A stretch of 64,000 nucleotides of DNA from Bacillus sp. USDA818B3_A (GCF_009928415.1 NZ_JAABNN010000007.1:142297-206296); one strand, 5' to 3'; counted from the stretch's first letter, positions 26,273 through 36,969 are shown. Translations and numbers: made by a program. Notes: generated from the sequence alone by a model not told the origin.

Positions 26273-27562
26273 TTGACTAAAAATCCAAACTCTCTAGAAG
26301 CCTTAACTGAAAAAAAGGTTTCAAGGCGGGATATTCTGAAAACGGCCGGAATCGGAGGCGTTGGAGTTATTTTAGGAGCATCCGGTCTTGGAGGTGTCCT
26401 TTCGCTGAAGGAAAGCAAAGCCGCAGGCCCGGAAGCGAGTAAAGAAATCGTACCTTTCTACGGTGAACACCAGAGTGGGATTACCACTAAAACACAAAAT
26501 CATGTCTATTTTGTTTCCTTAGATGTAACCACTTCTAACAAACAAAACTTGGTGAAACTATTCAAGGATTGGACCAAGGCGGCTGCGCTGATGACAGAAG
26601 GAAAGTCAGTCGGTGAATTATCGAGTAATGAATTTTTACCTCCAAAAGATACAGGGGAAGCGGCAGGGCTTTCGCCATCCAATTTAACAATAACGTTTGG
26701 GGTTGGTCCGAGTCTGTTTGTCAAAGACAGTGAAGACAGATTCGGATTAAAGACAAAACAGCCGAAGGAATTAGTGGATCTTCCCGCCTTCCCGCTCGAT
26801 GCCTTAGAAGAGGAATGGACTGGCGGAGATCTTTGTATCCAGGCCTGTGCCGATGACCTTCAAGTGGCCTTCCATGCGGTTAGAAATTTAATTCGGATTG
26901 CAAGAGGAAAAGCAGCCCTACGATGGGCTCAAACAGGATTTCAGAGAACTAAGCAAGCAGATCCGAAAAATGAAACACCTAGAAACCTGTTTGGCTTTAA
27001 GGATGGTACGGTAAACCCGGATGTTGAAAGTGACAAACAGATGAAGAATCATATCTGGGTTCAGCCTGGGGATGGTCCGGATTGGCTCGTGAACGGAAGC
27101 TATCTAGTGGTTCGCAGGATTCAAATGTTTATAGAGGTTTGGGACCGTACCAATTTACGTGAACAAGAAAATACATTTGGCCGCTATCGGGACAGCGGTG
27201 CCCCGTTAGGTCAAAAAGATGAATTTGATGAACCGGATTTTACTCAAAAGAAAGAAAATGGTGATGATTATATCCCTGTCAATTCCCATGTACGCTTGTC
27301 CCGCGGGGATGGCTCCGAGCAAATTCTCCGCCGGGCCTATTCCTATGCAGATGGGATGGATTTGAAAACAGGAAGCTTTGATGCAGGTTTGTTGTTTCTA
27401 TGTTTTCAGCGTACACCAAGTAAACAGTTTATTCCGATTCAAAACAGGTTAGCAAAGATGGATAAATTAAACGAATATACCTCCCATCGTGGAAGTGCCA
27501 TTTTTGCTTGTTTACCGGGAGCCAAACAGGGTGGTTTTATTGGAGAAACACTATTTAATTAG
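26273..27562 (+). CDS. efeB: EfeB-type Tat-exported DyP peroxidase
   Basis: A TTG start directly follows the efeO stop and has GGAGG upstream. The 429-residue protein has a twin-arginine signal (SRRDILKTAG) and a dye-decolorising peroxidase domain with the GFKDGT motif and a candidate proximal haem ligand His in NSHVRLS. EfeB (YwbN) oxidises Fe2+ outside the membrane for uptake by EfeU. All three subunits are present here. Confidence 0.94.
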   Translation: MTKNPNSLEALTEKKVSRRDILKTAGIGGVGVILGASGLGGVLSLKESKAAGPEASKEIVPFYGEHQSGITTKTQNHVYFVSLDVTTSNKQNLVKLFKDWTKAAALMTEGKSVGELSSNEFLPPKDTGEAAGLSPSNLTITFGVGPSLFVKDSEDRFGLKTKQPKELVDLPAFPLDALEEEWTGGDLCIQACADDLQVAFHAVRNLIRIARGKAALRWAQTGFQRTKQADPKNETPRNLFGFKDGTVNPDVESDKQMKNHIWVQPGDGPDWLVNGSYLVVRRIQMFIEVWDRTNLREQENTFGRYRDSGAPLGQKDEFDEPDFTQKKENGDDYIPVNSHVRLSRGDGSEQILRRAYSYADGMDLKTGSFDAGLLFLCFQRTPSKQFIPIQNRLAKMDKLNEYTSHRGSAIFACLPGAKQGGFIGETLFN

Positions 27563-27592
27563 TGGTTCTTTTTTTACAGAGGAGCGGATAGG

Positions 27593-29353
27593 ATGCAGCA
27601 TTTAAAAAGGAAGACGTTATTAATAGTAATTTTGCTGTTCAGTCTTTTTCAAATAGGCCTTCCCGTTATTGCGGCAGAAAATCATGATGATTTGTTTGTG
27701 CTGATAGGTGATAGTCTAATGAAGGCAAAAGATGGGGAACAGGCAGTTGTTGAAAAAAACATGAAGCAATTTGCAGCTGAGTGGAATTCCATTAAAATAG
27801 CCGACAGCAAGCAGGCGAAAAAGGTTGACCAAGAATTAAAAGAGATTCAAAGCTTACTAGCAAATGATAGTGATGGTCAAGAGATACTTTCGACCAATCT
27901 TTCAGCCCTCTCAAGTGCGTTAGTCCAATATGACCAGGAGCAAAATCCACAGGACAATGAAAAGGGCAAAGAAAAGGTGAAACAGTTACTCCCATTGATT
28001 GCTAGTATGAAGGAATCGATTGAAAAAGGGGATACCGCTCAATTAAAAGCGCAATATCAGAAAATAATGAATGGCTGGACTGCTTCGGAAAAGATTGTCC
28101 ATGATGAGAGTATTGCATCATATGGAAATATTGAAAAATACACAGCACTTGTACGAATTGCCATCACACAGGAACCGGCCGATTTAAACAAAGCCAAGCA
28201 TAACTTGGATGAATTAAAGGTGGAAGTAGAAAACTTCCTTGCAGGTAAAGGCTCAAAGCAGGTAGAAGGGGACTATTCTTTAACTGATTTAGCTGGATTG
28301 TTAAGTGATGCAGAAAAGGCAATTTCGGAAAAGGACTACAAAGGTGCCAGTGAGCATTTAAATGAAATCCTGACGATATGGCCAATGGTCGAAGGAGACG
28401 TCCAAACAAGGGACAGCGGATTATACAGTGATATTGAAACGAAGATCCCTACCGCTATTAGTCAATTAAATTCACAACATGTAAAGGCCGATAAAGCTTC
28501 TGAAATCGTGAAAGACTTAGAAAATCGCCTTGAACCGTTATTAAGTAAAACAAGTTACTCACTATGGGATGCAGCCCTCATTTTACTCCGTGAAGGGTTA
28601 GAAGGATTATTAGTTGTTGCTACACTTATAGCCTTTTTGAAAAAAATGGGGCAATCAGCCAAGCAAAAGTGGATTTGGTCTGGAGTGGTTGCAGGTATTT
28701 TAGCCAGTGCCATCTTAGCTGTAATTATTAATATTGTTTTCTCCAAATTTGTTGCTGCCTCAAGCAGGGAATATATTGAAGGAATAACAGGTGTGGTTGC
28801 TGTAGTCATGATGCTGACAGTTGGTGCATGGCTGCATAATAAGTCAAGCATCGGAAACTGGAATAAATATATCAATCAGCAAATGCAGCAGGCAATTGCC
28901 AAAGGCAGCTTGATCTCATTTGCCTTAATAAGTTTTCTATCAGTCTTCCGTGAAGGGGCAGAGACCATTATTTTTTATACGGGAATTACCCCTTATATCA
29001 GTTTAGCAGAGTTGGTAATCGGAATCTGTTTGGCACTGGTCCTGTTGGTAATCGCTGGATTTGCCATCATTCATTACAGTGTGAAAATTCCAGTCCGCTT
29101 GTTCTTTAGAACAGCGACCATCTTAATTTACTTTTTGGCGTTTAAAATTCTTGGAATCAGCATTCATGCTTTGCAGATTTCTAACATACTTTCTACAACC
29201 ACAGTGGAAAGGCTGCCGTTTATTGATTGGCTGGGACTATACCCAACGTATGAAACTACTTTGACTCAACTGCTATTATTAGTCATCATTTTCATCACCT
29301 CTTACTTAGTTAAAAAAGGTGACAGTAAACAAATCATATCAACAAATGTGTAA
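27593..29353 (+). CDS. efeU: EfeU/FTR1-type iron permease with long extracellular N-terminus
   Basis: This 586-residue protein has a signal peptide, a helical extracellular region (about 30-315) and a C-terminal FTR1-family permease of about seven helices. Two iron-binding REGxE motifs are present: REGLEG and REGAET. It is the last gene of the efeOBU operon (order O-B-U, unlike the U-O-B order of B. subtilis ywbLMN). Confidence 0.93.
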   Translation: MQHLKRKTLLIVILLFSLFQIGLPVIAAENHDDLFVLIGDSLMKAKDGEQAVVEKNMKQFAAEWNSIKIADSKQAKKVDQELKEIQSLLANDSDGQEILSTNLSALSSALVQYDQEQNPQDNEKGKEKVKQLLPLIASMKESIEKGDTAQLKAQYQKIMNGWTASEKIVHDESIASYGNIEKYTALVRIAITQEPADLNKAKHNLDELKVEVENFLAGKGSKQVEGDYSLTDLAGLLSDAEKAISEKDYKGASEHLNEILTIWPMVEGDVQTRDSGLYSDIETKIPTAISQLNSQHVKADKASEIVKDLENRLEPLLSKTSYSLWDAALILLREGLEGLLVVATLIAFLKKMGQSAKQKWIWSGVVAGILASAILAVIINIVFSKFVAASSREYIEGITGVVAVVMMLTVGAWLHNKSSIGNWNKYINQQMQQAIAKGSLISFALISFLSVFREGAETIIFYTGITPYISLAELVIGICLALVLLVIAGFAIIHYSVKIPVRLFFRTATILIYFLAFKILGISIHALQISNILSTTTVERLPFIDWLGLYPTYETTLTQLLLLVIIFITSYLVKKGDSKQIISTNV

Positions 29354-29384
29354 AAGGGCTGACGATCAGTCCTTTTTTTTTTGA
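29351..29384 (+). terminator. Terminator after efeU
   Basis: AAAGGGCTGA pairs with TCAGTCCTTT around a short loop, and a T-tract follows. Confidence 0.8.
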
Positions 29385-29457
29385 AAATTTCTCCTACTAT
29401 TCATGGGACTTGTCTCATAAGTTATTAAAAGAGACGAAAGTAAGGGAGATTTGCAAA

Positions 29458-30786
29458 TTGAACATCTACTATAAAGGGATCTTTTTTCTAGCTGCTTCGG
29501 CTTTCTTAGGTGAAATGATTGAGGTTCTGATCAATATGATTTTGGCACGAGAACTGGGGTCTCACGGGCTGGGACTTTATATGACGATTCTTCCATCGAT
29601 TTTTTTACTAGTCTTATTATCAAGCTTTGAATTACAGGTATCGATTTCCAAGTTCATTGCCGAACGAGAGCAGAGGTTTCACCGCAATATCCTTTATCAT
29701 GCCATGACAATTACGATCACATTTACTAGTATTCTTTTTATAGCCGCCGCCGCCCTCCTTCCATTTATTCCTGTATTTAATAATTACCATCCATATGTCA
29801 GGTGGCTTATTCTCATTCTCGTCCCTGTGATTTCCTTGACCTCGGTAGCTAGAGGCTATTTTATGGGTGTGCAGGAAATGGGGAAAATAGCCGTCTCCAA
29901 TTTTCTGCGTAAGACGGTTCAACTCATCGGACTGTTTTTCCTGTTCCGCTTTTTCGAATATGATGCAGAGGCAGCCTTGCTTATTGCCATCTGCGCTTTA
30001 ATTGGCAGTGAAGTCGTTGTTTTTTTATACCTGTTTTACTTGTTTGTGATTCAGTTTCAGCAATTAAAACGGAAGCCTTTTTCTAATATGAATCGGAAAG
30101 GGGTAAGGAGAAACTTAATTGCCGTCTCGATTCCTACGACAGGACTGAGGCTGTTTTCCGCGATCATGAATGCCGTGCAGCCATTTGCTATAAAGGGAGC
30201 GTTAGTTTACTCAGGATTATCGAGTACGATGGCAACTCAGCATTTTGGCATGCTGATGGGGGTCGCTGCTTCCATCGGATTTTTCCCGGCCTTCATTGCT
30301 CATTCATTAATGATTGTCCTGATTCCGGCTGTTTCAAAGACGAATGCACAGAAGGATTACGCAACCTTACAAAAAATGCTTCAGCAGGTGATGACCATTA
30401 CATTATTATATGGGATTCCAGCAGTAGCTATTTTTTACTTTTTTGCACCAGAATTAACCTCTTTATTTTTTAAATCCGATACGTCTGCTGTTTATCTGCA
30501 GTTACTTTGGCCGTTCTTCCTGTTTCATTACTTTATTATGCCAATGCAGGCTTTTTTAATTGGTCTCGATATGTTAAAAGAATTATTTTTTCATATTATT
30601 TGGTCGACGATCATCTCATTCGGGATTATCCTTTGGCTCGGCTCCTCCCACGAGTGGCAGATGAACGGTGTCATTATCGGCATGAATACAGGGGCTGTTC
30701 TTTTAGCTTTGATGCACTACTTAACCATATGTAAGAAGATTGGCGTGTCTATATTTATGAAAGGATTAGTGACTAACGAACAGTGA
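29458..30786 (+). CDS. Multidrug/oligosaccharidyl-lipid/polysaccharide flippase-superfamily protein (SpoVB-like)
   Basis: TTG at 29458 has AAGGGAG upstream; the frame extends further up but without a site. The 442-residue protein has about twelve to fourteen transmembrane helices, beginning with YYKGIFFLAASAFLGEMIEVLINMILAREL-like residues typical of polysaccharide-flippase/SpoVB proteins. It may flip a lipid-linked wall precursor; whether it acts in sporulation cannot be told from the sequence. Confidence 0.8.
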   Translation: MNIYYKGIFFLAASAFLGEMIEVLINMILARELGSHGLGLYMTILPSIFLLVLLSSFELQVSISKFIAEREQRFHRNILYHAMTITITFTSILFIAAAALLPFIPVFNNYHPYVRWLILILVPVISLTSVARGYFMGVQEMGKIAVSNFLRKTVQLIGLFFLFRFFEYDAEAALLIAICALIGSEVVVFLYLFYLFVIQFQQLKRKPFSNMNRKGVRRNLIAVSIPTTGLRLFSAIMNAVQPFAIKGALVYSGLSSTMATQHFGMLMGVAASIGFFPAFIAHSLMIVLIPAVSKTNAQKDYATLQKMLQQVMTITLLYGIPAVAIFYFFAPELTSLFFKSDTSAVYLQLLWPFFLFHYFIMPMQAFLIGLDMLKELFFHIIWSTIISFGIILWLGSSHEWQMNGVIIGMNTGAVLLALMHYLTICKKIGVSIFMKGLVTNEQ

Positions 30787-30799
30787 GGGTCATAAAGAA

Positions 30800-30835
30800 A
30801 GGAGCCTGACATAAGCCAAGCTCCTGTTTTATTAG
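30800..30835. terminator. Convergent terminator
   Basis: AGGAGC and GCTCCT form the stem between the flippase gene and the convergent Bax-inhibitor gene, with T-rich flanks. Confidence 0.65.
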
Positions 30836-31470
30836 TCTTTGCTAGAAAGAATTCCGAGGATACGAAGGATACTGATAAATAAGTTAACAAAATCGAGATA
30901 CAAGTTTAAGGCCATTAAAGGTACATCTTCTGGTCTTACACCATAATGCTTCATGCGGCTGATATCGAATAGAACATAACCACTGAAGACTAAGACACCA
31001 ATAAAGGAATAAGCAAGCATTCCTGTTGAGCTTAATGGAAGGAAGATATTATAAATATAAATTGCTACTAAGGCTAAAATCGCTGCTAGCAAAAATCCGC
31101 CGAGGAAAGAGAAATTACGTTTGGATTTTGCAGCGTAAATGGCAATCCCAGTAAAGACCACGGTTGTGCTGGCAAACGCCATTCCAACCACATTCGCACC
31201 AGCTGTTGATAAATAGTAAGCTACGATTGGATAAAGGGTGATCCCTGAGATAAAAGTAAAAATGTATAAAAAGGCATATGAAACAGCTTTTCTTCTTCTA
31301 AAGAAAAAGGCGGAAATTAACATGACAAATTCTAAAATCATTAATGGCATAAACAATCCGGGCGGTACGACGAATGCCCCTGCCATTGTTCCTAAGAAGG
31401 CGATTGCTAATGAGAGAGCAAATGTCCTTAAAACGGAAGGCATCAATTCAGTCGATGTTTGTGTATACAA
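30832..31470 (-). CDS. Bax inhibitor-1/YccA family membrane protein (YetJ-like)
   Basis: TTG start with GAGGTG upstream. The 212-residue protein has seven transmembrane helices and a C-terminal LNLYLDFVNLFISILRIL segment, the family hallmark, with a terminal Asp. B. subtilis YetJ of this family is a pH-sensitive calcium leak channel; a similar role is inferred. Confidence 0.88.
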   Translation of the reverse strand: MYTQTSTELMPSVLRTFALSLAIAFLGTMAGAFVVPPGLFMPLMILEFVMLISAFFFRRRKAVSYAFLYIFTFISGITLYPIVAYYLSTAGANVVGMAFASTTVVFTGIAIYAAKSKRNFSFLGGFLLAAILALVAIYIYNIFLPLSSTGMLAYSFIGVLVFSGYVLFDISRMKHYGVRPEDVPLMALNLYLDFVNLFISILRILGILSSKD

Positions 31471-31548
31471 AACTCTTCACCTCATAATGAATTTTAATAG
31501 AAAGCCCCATGTACTATGACTTTCTTATTAAGATATACGTAAAAGTGG

Positions 31549-31950
31549 TCAAGATGTTTCATTTTTTCTTGAAAAATCTTGATTTTCTTTTAATAAATCA
31601 CGAATTTGTGTTAATAGCTCTTCCTGGGTCTCTACTTTTACGACAACCTCTGGAGGTGCTTCTTTCCTTTTGAAACGGTTAATAAATTTTACAAATAAGA
31701 AAACCGAAAATGAAATAATAAAGAAATCAATTACAGCTTGAATGAATTTTCCATAGGCTAAGCTGTGATAGGAAAGTTCTGCAAAAGAATTTACTTTCCC
31801 AGTTAATAATCCAACTAATGGCATGATGATATCGGCAACCAGTGATGAAACAATTTTTCCAAACGCTCCGCCAATGATCACCCCAACCGCTAAATCCATG
31901 ACATTGCCTTTCATGGCAAATTGCTTAAATTCATTCCACATAAAAGACAC
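31549..31950 (-). CDS. mscL: Large-conductance mechanosensitive channel
   Basis: This 133-residue protein has the MscL pattern: N-terminal [25 protein letters not shown], the first pore helix, a loop, a second helix, and a charged C-terminal bundle. It opens on membrane tension during hypo-osmotic shock. It has the strong site GGGGAGGTG. Confidence 0.96.
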   Translation of the reverse strand: MSFMWNEFKQFAMKGNVMDLAVGVIIGGAFGKIVSSLVADIIMPLVGLLTGKVNSFAELSYHSLAYGKFIQAVIDFFIISFSVFLFVKFINRFKRKEAPPEVVVKVETQEELLTQIRDLLKENQDFSRKNETS

Positions 31951-32076
31951 CTCCCCTTATTTTTTCTTTAATTGTTCATTTTATCTTTAACTGTAAGGAA
32001 AGGCAACAATATTATTTATGGTAGATATTGGCCGAATTCAGAACCCTCATACATAATCATCTATTTTTAGTCAGCG

Positions 32077-32106
32077 AAAAAAAAGAGCAGATTATCTGCT
32101 CTTTTT
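32077..32106 (-). terminator. Terminator of the aminopeptidase gene
   Basis: AAAGAGCAG and CTGCTCTTT with five-base loop, followed by a T-tract on the minus strand. Confidence 0.85.
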
Positions 32107-32114
32107 CACGATAA

Positions 32115-33347
32115 TTAAAATGCCCAGTTACCCGCTCTAAAGACAGGTTCTGCTTTTCCATCTGCTGTAATTCCATCAATGTCCATTTCCGCTGAGCCAA
32201 TCATGAAATCAACATGGGTAATACTCTCATTAAGTCCGTTCTGTGCTAACTCTTCAGAAGACATTTTCTTTCCGCCTTCGATACAGAAAGCATAAGCGCT
32301 GCCGATTGCTAAATGATTGGATGCATTTTCATCAAATAGCGTATTAAAGAATAGAACATTAGATTGTGAAATAGGAGAGTTATAAGGGACGAGTGCAACT
32401 TCTCCAAGATAATGGGAACCTTCATCTGTCTCAACAAGATGCTTTAAGATTTCTTCGCCCTCTTCCGCCTTGACGCCAACAATTCTTCCATTTTCAAATG
32501 TCACTGAGAAGCGGTCAATAATATTGCCTCCGTAGCTTAAAGGCTTCGTGCTGGCAACGGTGCCGTTGACACCCGTTTTCAAAGGTACAGTGAATACCTC
32601 TTCGGTCGGCATATTGGCCATGAACTCAAATCCTTTTTCGTTTACACTTCCCGCACCTACCCATAGGTGTTTTTCTGGAAGTTCAATCGTTAAATCCGTT
32701 CCCGGAGCGGTATAATGAAGTTTTTTGTATCTTTTTTCATTTAAATAATGAACCTTCTCATGAAGAGTTTCGTCATGTTTTTTCCAAGCCTCAACTGGAT
32801 TTTCCGCATCAACACGGACAGATTTGAAAATGGCTTCCCACAGCTTATTCACCTGATTGTCGGCAGGCTCATTAGGGAATACTTTTGCAGCCCAATCCTT
32901 AGATGCTGCAGCAACGACTGTCCAGCTGACCTTATCAGATTGGATTGCCTTTCGATACTGGGATAGTGCCTTACCAGCTGATTTTTGGAAATTAGCAATT
33001 CGTTCCGGATTGACCCCTTTTAACAGGTCAGGGCTTGAGGAAATGACTGACATAAAAGCAGCCCCTTTTTCTGCAAGATCCTCCACTTCTTTGGCACGCC
33101 ACTCTGGGTACTCTAAGAAGGCCTCGCCAGGTGCTAAATCATATTTTGTCCTTGAAATGATGTCATCGTTCCAGTTCACGACCACATTAAAAGCTCCCGT
33201 TTCGTACGCTTTTTTAGCAACAAGACGAACAAATTCTGCTGCATCTAAAGTAGCGTTAACCACCAAGGTTTGGCCCTTCTGAATATTTACTCCCACCTTG
33301 ACGGCAAGCTCTGCATATTTTTCTAGATTCTTCAGGAATTCACTCAT
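32115..33347 (-). CDS. ampS: M29-family aminopeptidase
   Basis: This 410-residue protein has the thermophilic-aminopeptidase (M29) layout, with an N-terminal domain and a metal-binding C-terminal domain containing EKGFEFMANMPTEEVFT, DEGSHYLGEVAL and HVDFMIG. The length fits AmpS/PepS, which removes N-terminal residues from peptides. ATG start with AAGGAG upstream. Monocistronic. Confidence 0.92.
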   Translation of the reverse strand: MSEFLKNLEKYAELAVKVGVNIQKGQTLVVNATLDAAEFVRLVAKKAYETGAFNVVVNWNDDIISRTKYDLAPGEAFLEYPEWRAKEVEDLAEKGAAFMSVISSSPDLLKGVNPERIANFQKSAGKALSQYRKAIQSDKVSWTVVAAASKDWAAKVFPNEPADNQVNKLWEAIFKSVRVDAENPVEAWKKHDETLHEKVHYLNEKRYKKLHYTAPGTDLTIELPEKHLWVGAGSVNEKGFEFMANMPTEEVFTVPLKTGVNGTVASTKPLSYGGNIIDRFSVTFENGRIVGVKAEEGEEILKHLVETDEGSHYLGEVALVPYNSPISQSNVLFFNTLFDENASNHLAIGSAYAFCIEGGKKMSSEELAQNGLNESITHVDFMIGSAEMDIDGITADGKAEPVFRAGNWAF

Positions 33348-33429
33348 GTTATGTAGCTCCTTTTATCAGATTCTTCTTTTATTGTAGCGTGTTTAATTGG
33401 AAAAATAAACCGTATGCTAAAATATAAGG

Positions 33430-34701
33430 TTAAGTGGTAAGCCGCGTTCTCTGCTTTTCAAACACAAAAAACATTAGCCAATAAAATCCCGCACTAGCTA
33501 GTGCAAGCAGGCAAAGAATAAAAAAGGTCCAGCCATAACCCAGCCATACAGTCATCGGTATCGCTAGAGGGGCAATGGTGCGGCTGATGGTAAAGCGCAG
33601 ACTTGCCGCTGCGAAATATTGGCCTCTCATATGATCCGGTGCCAGTTTGGAAACAAAACTTTGCTGCAGGCCGGCGCCCATTAATTCGGCGAACGTAAAT
33701 ACAGCCATCGCCGCGATTAATCCCCAAATCCAGCTGGTCTGGCTGAAAATCACAATCGATAAGGCATAGACAATGGAAGAAAGAACAAAGACATTTCTTT
33801 CAGAATAACTGCCCATCCATCTTGTAACATAAACCGTCAATAGGGCAACGAGAAGTCCATTCTCAGCAAGGACGATACCAAAAGCCTGCTCACCCTTGAC
33901 ACCAACTGTCCAATCTCCAATCGACAGCAGGTCCTGATCGGTAACAAAATCTTTAATATAGACAGGGATTAATAAATCTAATTGCATAAAAGTCTGGCCT
34001 GCCAAGACCCCGGCAATAATGAATAAGAGGAAGGCTTTGTCCTTTACAATCAGTGCATAGTCCCTGATTTGGTTTTGTAAAAAATAATACCATTTGCCTC
34101 CTTCGGGCAGGGAAGTCTTTAAATTTTTCGGCACGGTTTCTCTGGTCCATTTTGCTAAGATAAATCCTACCAATATACATACAAACCCGGCAATAAGCAG
34201 CAGTTCGAAGCGGTAGGAAACATAAAAAATAGATCCTAAAATGGGACCGACTACAACTGCTATATTAATAGAGGTATAAAAAATAGCAAATACATCGCTG
34301 CGGTCTTTTTCCTTCACCACATCTGCAACCATTGCCTGACTGGCTGGCCAGTAGAAGGAACCAAACACACCTGCCACCGTAAAAGCAGCAAAACCTAACC
34401 ATGGAGACTGAAGCCAGGGGGAACTTGCTAAGGCAAAACATAGAAAAGAAAGACCCTGTCCGATAGAGGCTATGACCATCATCCGTTTCCGGCCAAACCT
34501 GTCGGCACAATATCCGCCCATTAGGTTAGCTGCTACTGAAAAAATCTGTGAAAATACTAATAATAAACCCGCCTTATTTTTCCCGAATTCCTCGGAAAAA
34601 TAGATGGATAAAAACGGAAAAAACATCCAATAGGTGATATTTACCATGGATTCTGCAAATAATCTCACCTTTAAATTGGCATCCCAATCCCTAATTCTCA
34701 T
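33430..34701 (-). CDS. MFS transporter, unknown substrate
   Basis: Twelve transmembrane helices in 423 residues. The MFS motif between helices 2 and 3 is seen as GGYCADRFGRKR. I prefer ATG 34701 (MRIRDWD) with GAGG eleven bases upstream; a GTG twelve codons earlier has no good site. Drug or metabolite export is likely, but the substrate is unknown. Confidence 0.82.
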   Translation of the reverse strand: MRIRDWDANLKVRLFAESMVNITYWMFFPFLSIYFSEEFGKNKAGLLLVFSQIFSVAANLMGGYCADRFGRKRMMVIASIGQGLSFLCFALASSPWLQSPWLGFAAFTVAGVFGSFYWPASQAMVADVVKEKDRSDVFAIFYTSINIAVVVGPILGSIFYVSYRFELLLIAGFVCILVGFILAKWTRETVPKNLKTSLPEGGKWYYFLQNQIRDYALIVKDKAFLLFIIAGVLAGQTFMQLDLLIPVYIKDFVTDQDLLSIGDWTVGVKGEQAFGIVLAENGLLVALLTVYVTRWMGSYSERNVFVLSSIVYALSIVIFSQTSWIWGLIAAMAVFTFAELMGAGLQQSFVSKLAPDHMRGQYFAAASLRFTISRTIAPLAIPMTVWLGYGWTFFILCLLALASAGFYWLMFFVFEKQRTRLTT

Positions 34702-34770
34702 GATGAAAAAATCCTCATTTCTCTTTTGTTGTGCCACTCCATCATACTTCCCGATGGAAGGGATTTCAAG

Positions 34771-34803
34771 AAAAAAAGCAGGTACAAGGACGTACCTGCT
34801 TTG
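34771..34803 (-). terminator. Terminator of topB
   Basis: On the minus strand, AAAGCAGGTAC pairs with its complement and T7 follows, between topB and the MFS gene. Confidence 0.85.
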
Positions 34804-34808
34804 GGAAA

Positions 34809-36899
34809 TTATTCGTCATTTTGTAATGCTTGTTTTAGCAAATCGCCAAGGCTGGTTCCAAAATCATCTTTCTGGGAATATTTTTGGACTAATTTACGTT
34901 CTTCGCGCTTATTAACTGCCTTTTTCCGCTCCTCTGCTTTTTCGACCACATTACAGCGCCTGCATTGGAAATATACACCTGCTTTGCCTTCATGGAGTTC
35001 CATTTTCTTATGGCATTGCGGGCAGCGGCGGTTAGATAGTTTCGGATCCTTCCGTTTTCTGAATGAACAGTCCGGGCTGGAACAAACAAGGATTTTTCCT
35101 TCCTTCGTGTTTCTTTCCTTTAAGAACTCATTACATTCCGGACATCTCGATCCGGTTAAGTTGTGGGCACGATAGGATTTGTCGCTTGCCTTTATCTCAG
35201 CAACCAGCTGTTCTGTCTGCCGGCGGATTTTTTGTAAAAATGCTTTCGGGTCGGCTTTGCCTTTCGAAATCATTTCTAGTTCTTTTTCCCATTTTGCCGT
35301 TAATTCAGGTGATTTAAGTTCATTATTCACAAGGTCAATGAGCTGACGACCTTTTTTCGTTTGAGTGAAGCGGCCGTTTTGCCGTTCAACCACCTCTGTT
35401 TCGACGAGTCTTTCGATTATTTCCGCTCGTGTCGCAGGTGTACCTAATCCAAATTTCTCCATGTGGGCTAGGACATCGGCTTCAGAAAATCTTAACGGCG
35501 GCTCTGTCCACTTCTGGTTTAAACTGCTATTTTTAACGGTGTACTCTTTTCCTTGTACCATGTTTTGGACACCGGCAGTGGATGTGTCATTGTCATCTTT
35601 ACCTAATACTTTTTTATATCCCAAATCGAGGACATTTGTTTCTTTTGCTGTAAAAGTTTCTCCTTCAACCTTGAAAACGGCATGTATAGTTTCATATTCA
35701 TAAGCCGGTAAAAATAAGGCAAGGAATCGGCGGGCAATGAGGTCATAAAGTTTTCGCTCATCATTGTCGAGTTCACCAAGATTAAGCCTCTGCTCGGTAG
35801 GGATAATCGCGTGGTGGTCAGTTACCTTTTCATTATTAAAGACTCGTTTGGCAAGTACTTTGCCTTTGTTGGCAAGCAGCGGCCGGACTTCTTCCTTGTA
35901 ACCTGAGGACATGCCATGAAGCCGGTCAGCCATGGTACCAATCATGTCCGTGGTTAAGTACCGCGAATCCGTTCTTGGATAGGTAACTAATTTGTATTGC
36001 TCGTAAAGCCGCTGCAGGACGGTTAATGTTTTTTTCGCAGAAAAACCAAAGCGCTTATTGGCATCCCGCTGAAGCTCGGTCAGATCGTATGGCAGCGGCT
36101 GTTGGTCTGACTTTTTCTTGCGTTCTATTTTTTCTAACGTGGCTTTTTTGCCCTCAATCTTGGATAGGATTGCGTCGGCTTTCGGTTTATCAAAGATGCG
36201 CTTTTCATTTGTTTTTTCCCAATCGGTTGTGAGCGGACCTATTTCCGCACGAATGGTCCAGTATTCTTTTGGAATAAATTTTTGAATCTGCTGCTCGCGT
36301 TCCAAAATCAACGCTAATGTAGGCGTTTGGACACGTCCCGCTGAAAGGGGATCTTTGTATTTCGTGGTCAAGGCACGTGTGACATTTAGACCGATGAGCC
36401 AATCGGCTTCCGCCCGGCAAACCGCAGAATGGTATAGGTCATCAAACTGGCTGCCTGGCCGCAATTGCTTAAAGCCATCTTTTATGGCTTTGTCTGTTTG
36501 CGAGGAAATCCACAGTCTTTTTAATGGTTTGTTCCAATGAAGTTTTTCTAAAATCCAGCGGGCAACGAGTTCTCCCTCTCGGCCGGCATCGGTAGCGATA
36601 ATACATTCTTTAATGTCTTTCCGCTTGGCTAGAGCTTCGATGGCCCGGAATTGGTGGTTGGTTTGTTTCATTACCTTAAGTCCCATTTTTTGAGGAATAA
36701 TCGGTAAATCCTCCAGGTTCCATTGTTTATATTTGGTATCATAATGCTCAGGCATTTTTAGTTCGATTAAGTGTCCAAGTGCCCATGTAACAATATATTG
36801 ATTACCTTCGATATAGCTTTTATGTTTTTGATTGCAGCCTAGGACACGTGCTATTTCGCGCGCAACACTCGGCTTTTCTGCAAGTACAAGTGATTTCAT
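34809..36899 (-). CDS. topB: DNA topoisomerase III
   Basis: ATG 36899 has AAAGGAG upstream. The 696-residue type IA topoisomerase has the Toprim domain (AEKPSVAREIARVLG; later ATDAGREGELVARWI) and the catalytic tyrosine in YPRTDSRYL (near residue 310). It ends with Cys4 zinc-ribbon motifs (CPECNEFL, CPQCHKKM, CRRC). It decatenates DNA and resolves recombination intermediates. Confidence 0.96.
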   Translation of the reverse strand: MKSLVLAEKPSVAREIARVLGCNQKHKSYIEGNQYIVTWALGHLIELKMPEHYDTKYKQWNLEDLPIIPQKMGLKVMKQTNHQFRAIEALAKRKDIKECIIATDAGREGELVARWILEKLHWNKPLKRLWISSQTDKAIKDGFKQLRPGSQFDDLYHSAVCRAEADWLIGLNVTRALTTKYKDPLSAGRVQTPTLALILEREQQIQKFIPKEYWTIRAEIGPLTTDWEKTNEKRIFDKPKADAILSKIEGKKATLEKIERKKKSDQQPLPYDLTELQRDANKRFGFSAKKTLTVLQRLYEQYKLVTYPRTDSRYLTTDMIGTMADRLHGMSSGYKEEVRPLLANKGKVLAKRVFNNEKVTDHHAIIPTEQRLNLGELDNDERKLYDLIARRFLALFLPAYEYETIHAVFKVEGETFTAKETNVLDLGYKKVLGKDDNDTSTAGVQNMVQGKEYTVKNSSLNQKWTEPPLRFSEADVLAHMEKFGLGTPATRAEIIERLVETEVVERQNGRFTQTKKGRQLIDLVNNELKSPELTAKWEKELEMISKGKADPKAFLQKIRRQTEQLVAEIKASDKSYRAHNLTGSRCPECNEFLKERNTKEGKILVCSSPDCSFRKRKDPKLSNRRCPQCHKKMELHEGKAGVYFQCRRCNVVEKAEERKKAVNKREERKLVQKYSQKDDFGTSLGDLLKQALQNDE

Positions 36900-36969
36900 A
36901 GTTACTCCTTTCAACGCTGGCAGAATTTTGCCTTTATATAGTATAGCGGAAAACGAAAGGATTTTGTAA